From Dehalococcoidia bacterium (GTDB lineage Bacteria > Chloroflexota > Dehalococcoidia > JACVQG01 > JAHKAY01), in contig JASLXN010000061.1 of NCBI GenBank assembly GCA_030740315.1, positions 1-6,869 of the forward strand: 6,869 bases of DNA, given 5' to 3'. Below, one piece after another: positions 5,649-6,869 of this stretch (positions within the stretch are counted from its first letter, which is position 1; each line of letters begins with the position of its first letter). The notes beneath the pieces were generated by a model that ran no database searches, was not told the origin of the DNA, and saw only the letters and a list, made by a program, of their open reading frames with translations. The position numbers were made by a program, and so were the translations under genes.

Positions 5649-6193
5649 TACCGGTGCAACGGCCTTCGCTACCAGCTACCGGTGGTGGTGTTCTGTCTTT
5701 ACCGCTTGGAGTAGGGCGCCCGCCGAGAAGATGTAGTGGCCCCGGTTGGTGCCAGCAAGGCAGATATTCCCGTCAGCCCAGAGGCCGAGGCTGGTCAGGA
5801 GGCTTTTCAGAAACTCTGCGCCTCTTGCCAACCGTGGGGGGGGAGGCCGGCCTGGTCCCGTCGCTGGTGGGCTTGGACCAGGTGTCACTCGGTACTGTGG
5901 CATGGGAGTGTGTAGGGTCTATGCCAGCCTATAACACCTACCACCTGAATGACCGGGAACTTGAGGCGATGTGCGTTTACCTGCTGGCCCTGGTTGGCGG
6001 GCCTGTCACCCCTGCCAAGGAGCCCACTGCCACGCCGGCCGCAGATGAACCTCTCGCAGTTCCCCACCCCCTGAAAGGCAAAGAGCAGTGCCTGGGGTGC
6101 CACGCCTCCGGAAGTCCCGCCTTCCCCCAGGTAGCGACCCACAAGGGCAGAACGAGCGATATGTGCACCCTCTGCCACTCCTCAAAGGATTAG
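5649..6193 (+). pseudogene. Broken c-type cytochrome (class I haem domain plus C-terminal dihaem segment)
   Basis: Two reading frames carry one cytochrome. Frame one has a TAG at 5712, then reads D-V-V-A-P-V-G-A-S and on to G-Q-E-A-F-Q-K-L-C-A-S-C-Q-P. The other frame resumes at 5831 with T-V-G-G-E-A-G-L-V-P-S-L-V-G, then M-P-A-Y (Met at 5921, the usual class I axial ligand) and D-R-E-L-E-A-M-C-V-Y-L-L. One extra base between 5830 and 5831 would restore C-A-S-C-H-T-V-G-G, so the lesion is a one-base loss in the haem-ligand His codon. A Pro/Ala/Thr-rich linker then leads to two intact motifs, C-L-G-C-H (6089-6103) and C-T-L-C-H (6164-6178), ending in S-S-K-D. The intact gene would have encoded an exported trihaem protein. 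A hydrophobic stretch before 5712 is also split between frames, suggesting a ruined signal peptide. The frame from 5654 to 6193 is open but lacks the first haem motif and an export signal. A sequencing error would explain the frameshift but not the TAG. Confidence 0.7.
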
Positions 6194-6215
6194 GTCAGGG
6201 ATGAAACGGGCCTGC

Positions 6216-6869
6216 TTAGGGTGCCTTTTGTTTTCCGGGTAGAGCCACGGTGGCCCAAGCGGTGGAGACGGTCTCTCCCTTCTGGTTCTCGCCGTATAGC
6301 TCGCAGTCTACTAGCAGCATATCACCGTCCCGGCGCTTCTCGGTCGCCCTGCCCTTGAGCCACAGGGTGTCTGCCAGGTAGTGGGGCCGACGTAGCTGCA
6401 CCCGCAGCCGTTTGAGAAAGCCATCATCACCCATCCAGTTGGTGAGAAGATGGGAGAACCAGGAGATGCGCTGGTTGCCGAAATCAAAGCCGCCTCCCAC
6501 CCCCAGGGCCTGGGCGAATGCCTCGTCCCAATGCCACCGCATCAGGAAATCGGGTATTCCCGTATCGGGGTCGGCCACGAACGCCTTGGGGTGTTTCCAC
6601 CGGTAAGCCAGGGCTACGCCGCTGGCCCGGAAGAAGGGTGCTCCGGAGCCGGCCAGCCAAGTCATCATCTCGGTAACCGTAAGGGGCCCTTTTACCACCT
6701 GGCCTAAGGAGTCGCCGACCGCCACATCCTCCCAGTAGCGGGGTATCGGCCCCCGCCTGCAGTCCTTTTCGTATTCCCGGGCGATACCCTCCAGCTCTTC
6801 GGTGGAATAGCGGTGCTTAGTGCGGGGCTGGTATTTACCTTTCTCCTTTACCCGTTGGCGCTCTCCCCT
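6216..6869 (-). CDS. MaoC/FAS1-like dehydratase, C-terminal hot-dog part, 5'-truncated by window edge
   Basis: The frame stays open from 6869 to the TAA at 6218-6216, so the GTG at 6725 is internal; 217 residues are visible. The visible part opens with a charged stretch, then P-R-Y-W-E-D-V-A-V-G-D, K-G-P-L-T-V-T and A-G-S-G. Near visible residue 113 is H-W-D-E-A-F-A, fitting the H-x-D-x-x-x-A half of the hydratase 2 motif, though the usual N-P before it is absent. Then come G-N-Q-R-I-S-W, L-L-T-N-W-M-G-D-D-G-F-L and A-D-T-L-W-L-K-G-R, the central helix and strands of MaoC/FAS1-like hot-dog proteins. By family it would hydrate an enoyl-CoA or dehydrate a 3-hydroxyacyl-CoA. The N-terminal hot-dog half and promoter are presumably outside the window. 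It converges on the cytochrome remnant with 22 bp between stops. Family is fairly sure; substrate unknown. Confidence 0.82.
   Translation of the reverse strand, partial: RGERQRVKEKGKYQPRTKHRYSTEELEGIAREYEKDCRRGPIPRYWEDVAVGDSLGQVVKGPLTVTEMMTWLAGSGAPFFRASGVALAYRWKHPKAFVADPDTGIPDFLMRWHWDEAFAQALGVGGGFDFGNQRISWFSHLLTNWMGDDGFLKRLRVQLRRPHYLADTLWLKGRATEKRRDGDMLLVDCELYGENQKGETVSTAWATVALPGKQKAP

Noticed and set aside
6208..6234. Possible terminator between the convergent genes, with TTTTGTTTT at 6226-6234
   Set aside because: The only stem before the T-rich run is about three base pairs (GGC/GCC), too weak to call.
1..6869. CRISPR array, tRNA, insertion-sequence ends or transposase
   Set aside because: No regularly spaced repeats, no cloverleaf and no transposase-like protein were seen on either strand.

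Overview
The window is G+C-rich bacterial DNA holding parts of a CoA-thioester catabolic region. Five genes can be supported, together with one broken cytochrome gene. The content suggests an uncultured anaerobic or facultative acid degrader, perhaps Chloroflexota (Dehalococcoidia or SAR202-like). It comprises a tandem pair of CaiB/BaiF CoA-transferases, an acyl-CoA dehydrogenase, a MaoC/FAS1-like dehydratase and a multihaem c-type cytochrome. That placement is an inference from gene content and remembered family members. Desulfobacterota or another G+C-rich lineage remains possible.

Layout: (1) 2-1300, the 3' part of a 14-helix DHA2-type MFS transporter that begins upstream of the window. 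(2) 1301-1401, a short gap with a near-consensus sigma70-type promoter (TTGACG, 16 bp, TATAAT) whose spacer is almost entirely an inverted repeat. (3) 1402-2637 and 2634-3845, two CaiB/BaiF-family genes coupled by an ATGA overlap. The first has Cys where the catalytic Asp normally sits; the second keeps the Asp. (4) 3846-4366, a 521-bp gap with a second good promoter (TTGAAA, 17 bp, TACAAT) flanked by two inverted repeats. A long leader follows, with a UUCG-capped hairpin and a very stable 13-bp GUAA-capped hairpin that competes with an alternative 9-bp hairpin. (5) 4367-5527, an acyl-CoA dehydrogenase starting at a GTG behind AAGGAG. (6) about 5649-6193, a decayed c-type cytochrome: a one-base loss falls in the haem-ligand His codon of the first CXXCH, while two later CXXCH motifs are intact. 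(7) 6216-6869, minus strand, the C-terminal part of a MaoC/FAS1-like hot-dog dehydratase that runs off the right edge.

How they may work together (inference): the transporter moves an organic acid or an amphiphilic compound, the paired CoA-transferase activates an acid as its CoA thioester, the dehydrogenase makes the 2,3-enoyl-CoA and the dehydratase hydrates it. The substrate cannot be read from sequence. The most notable points are the catalytically asymmetric CoA-transferase pair, the structured and possibly switch-like leader of the dehydrogenase gene, and the cytochrome broken exactly at a haem motif. I found no CRISPR array, tRNA, rRNA, insertion sequence or clearly new defence-like system.
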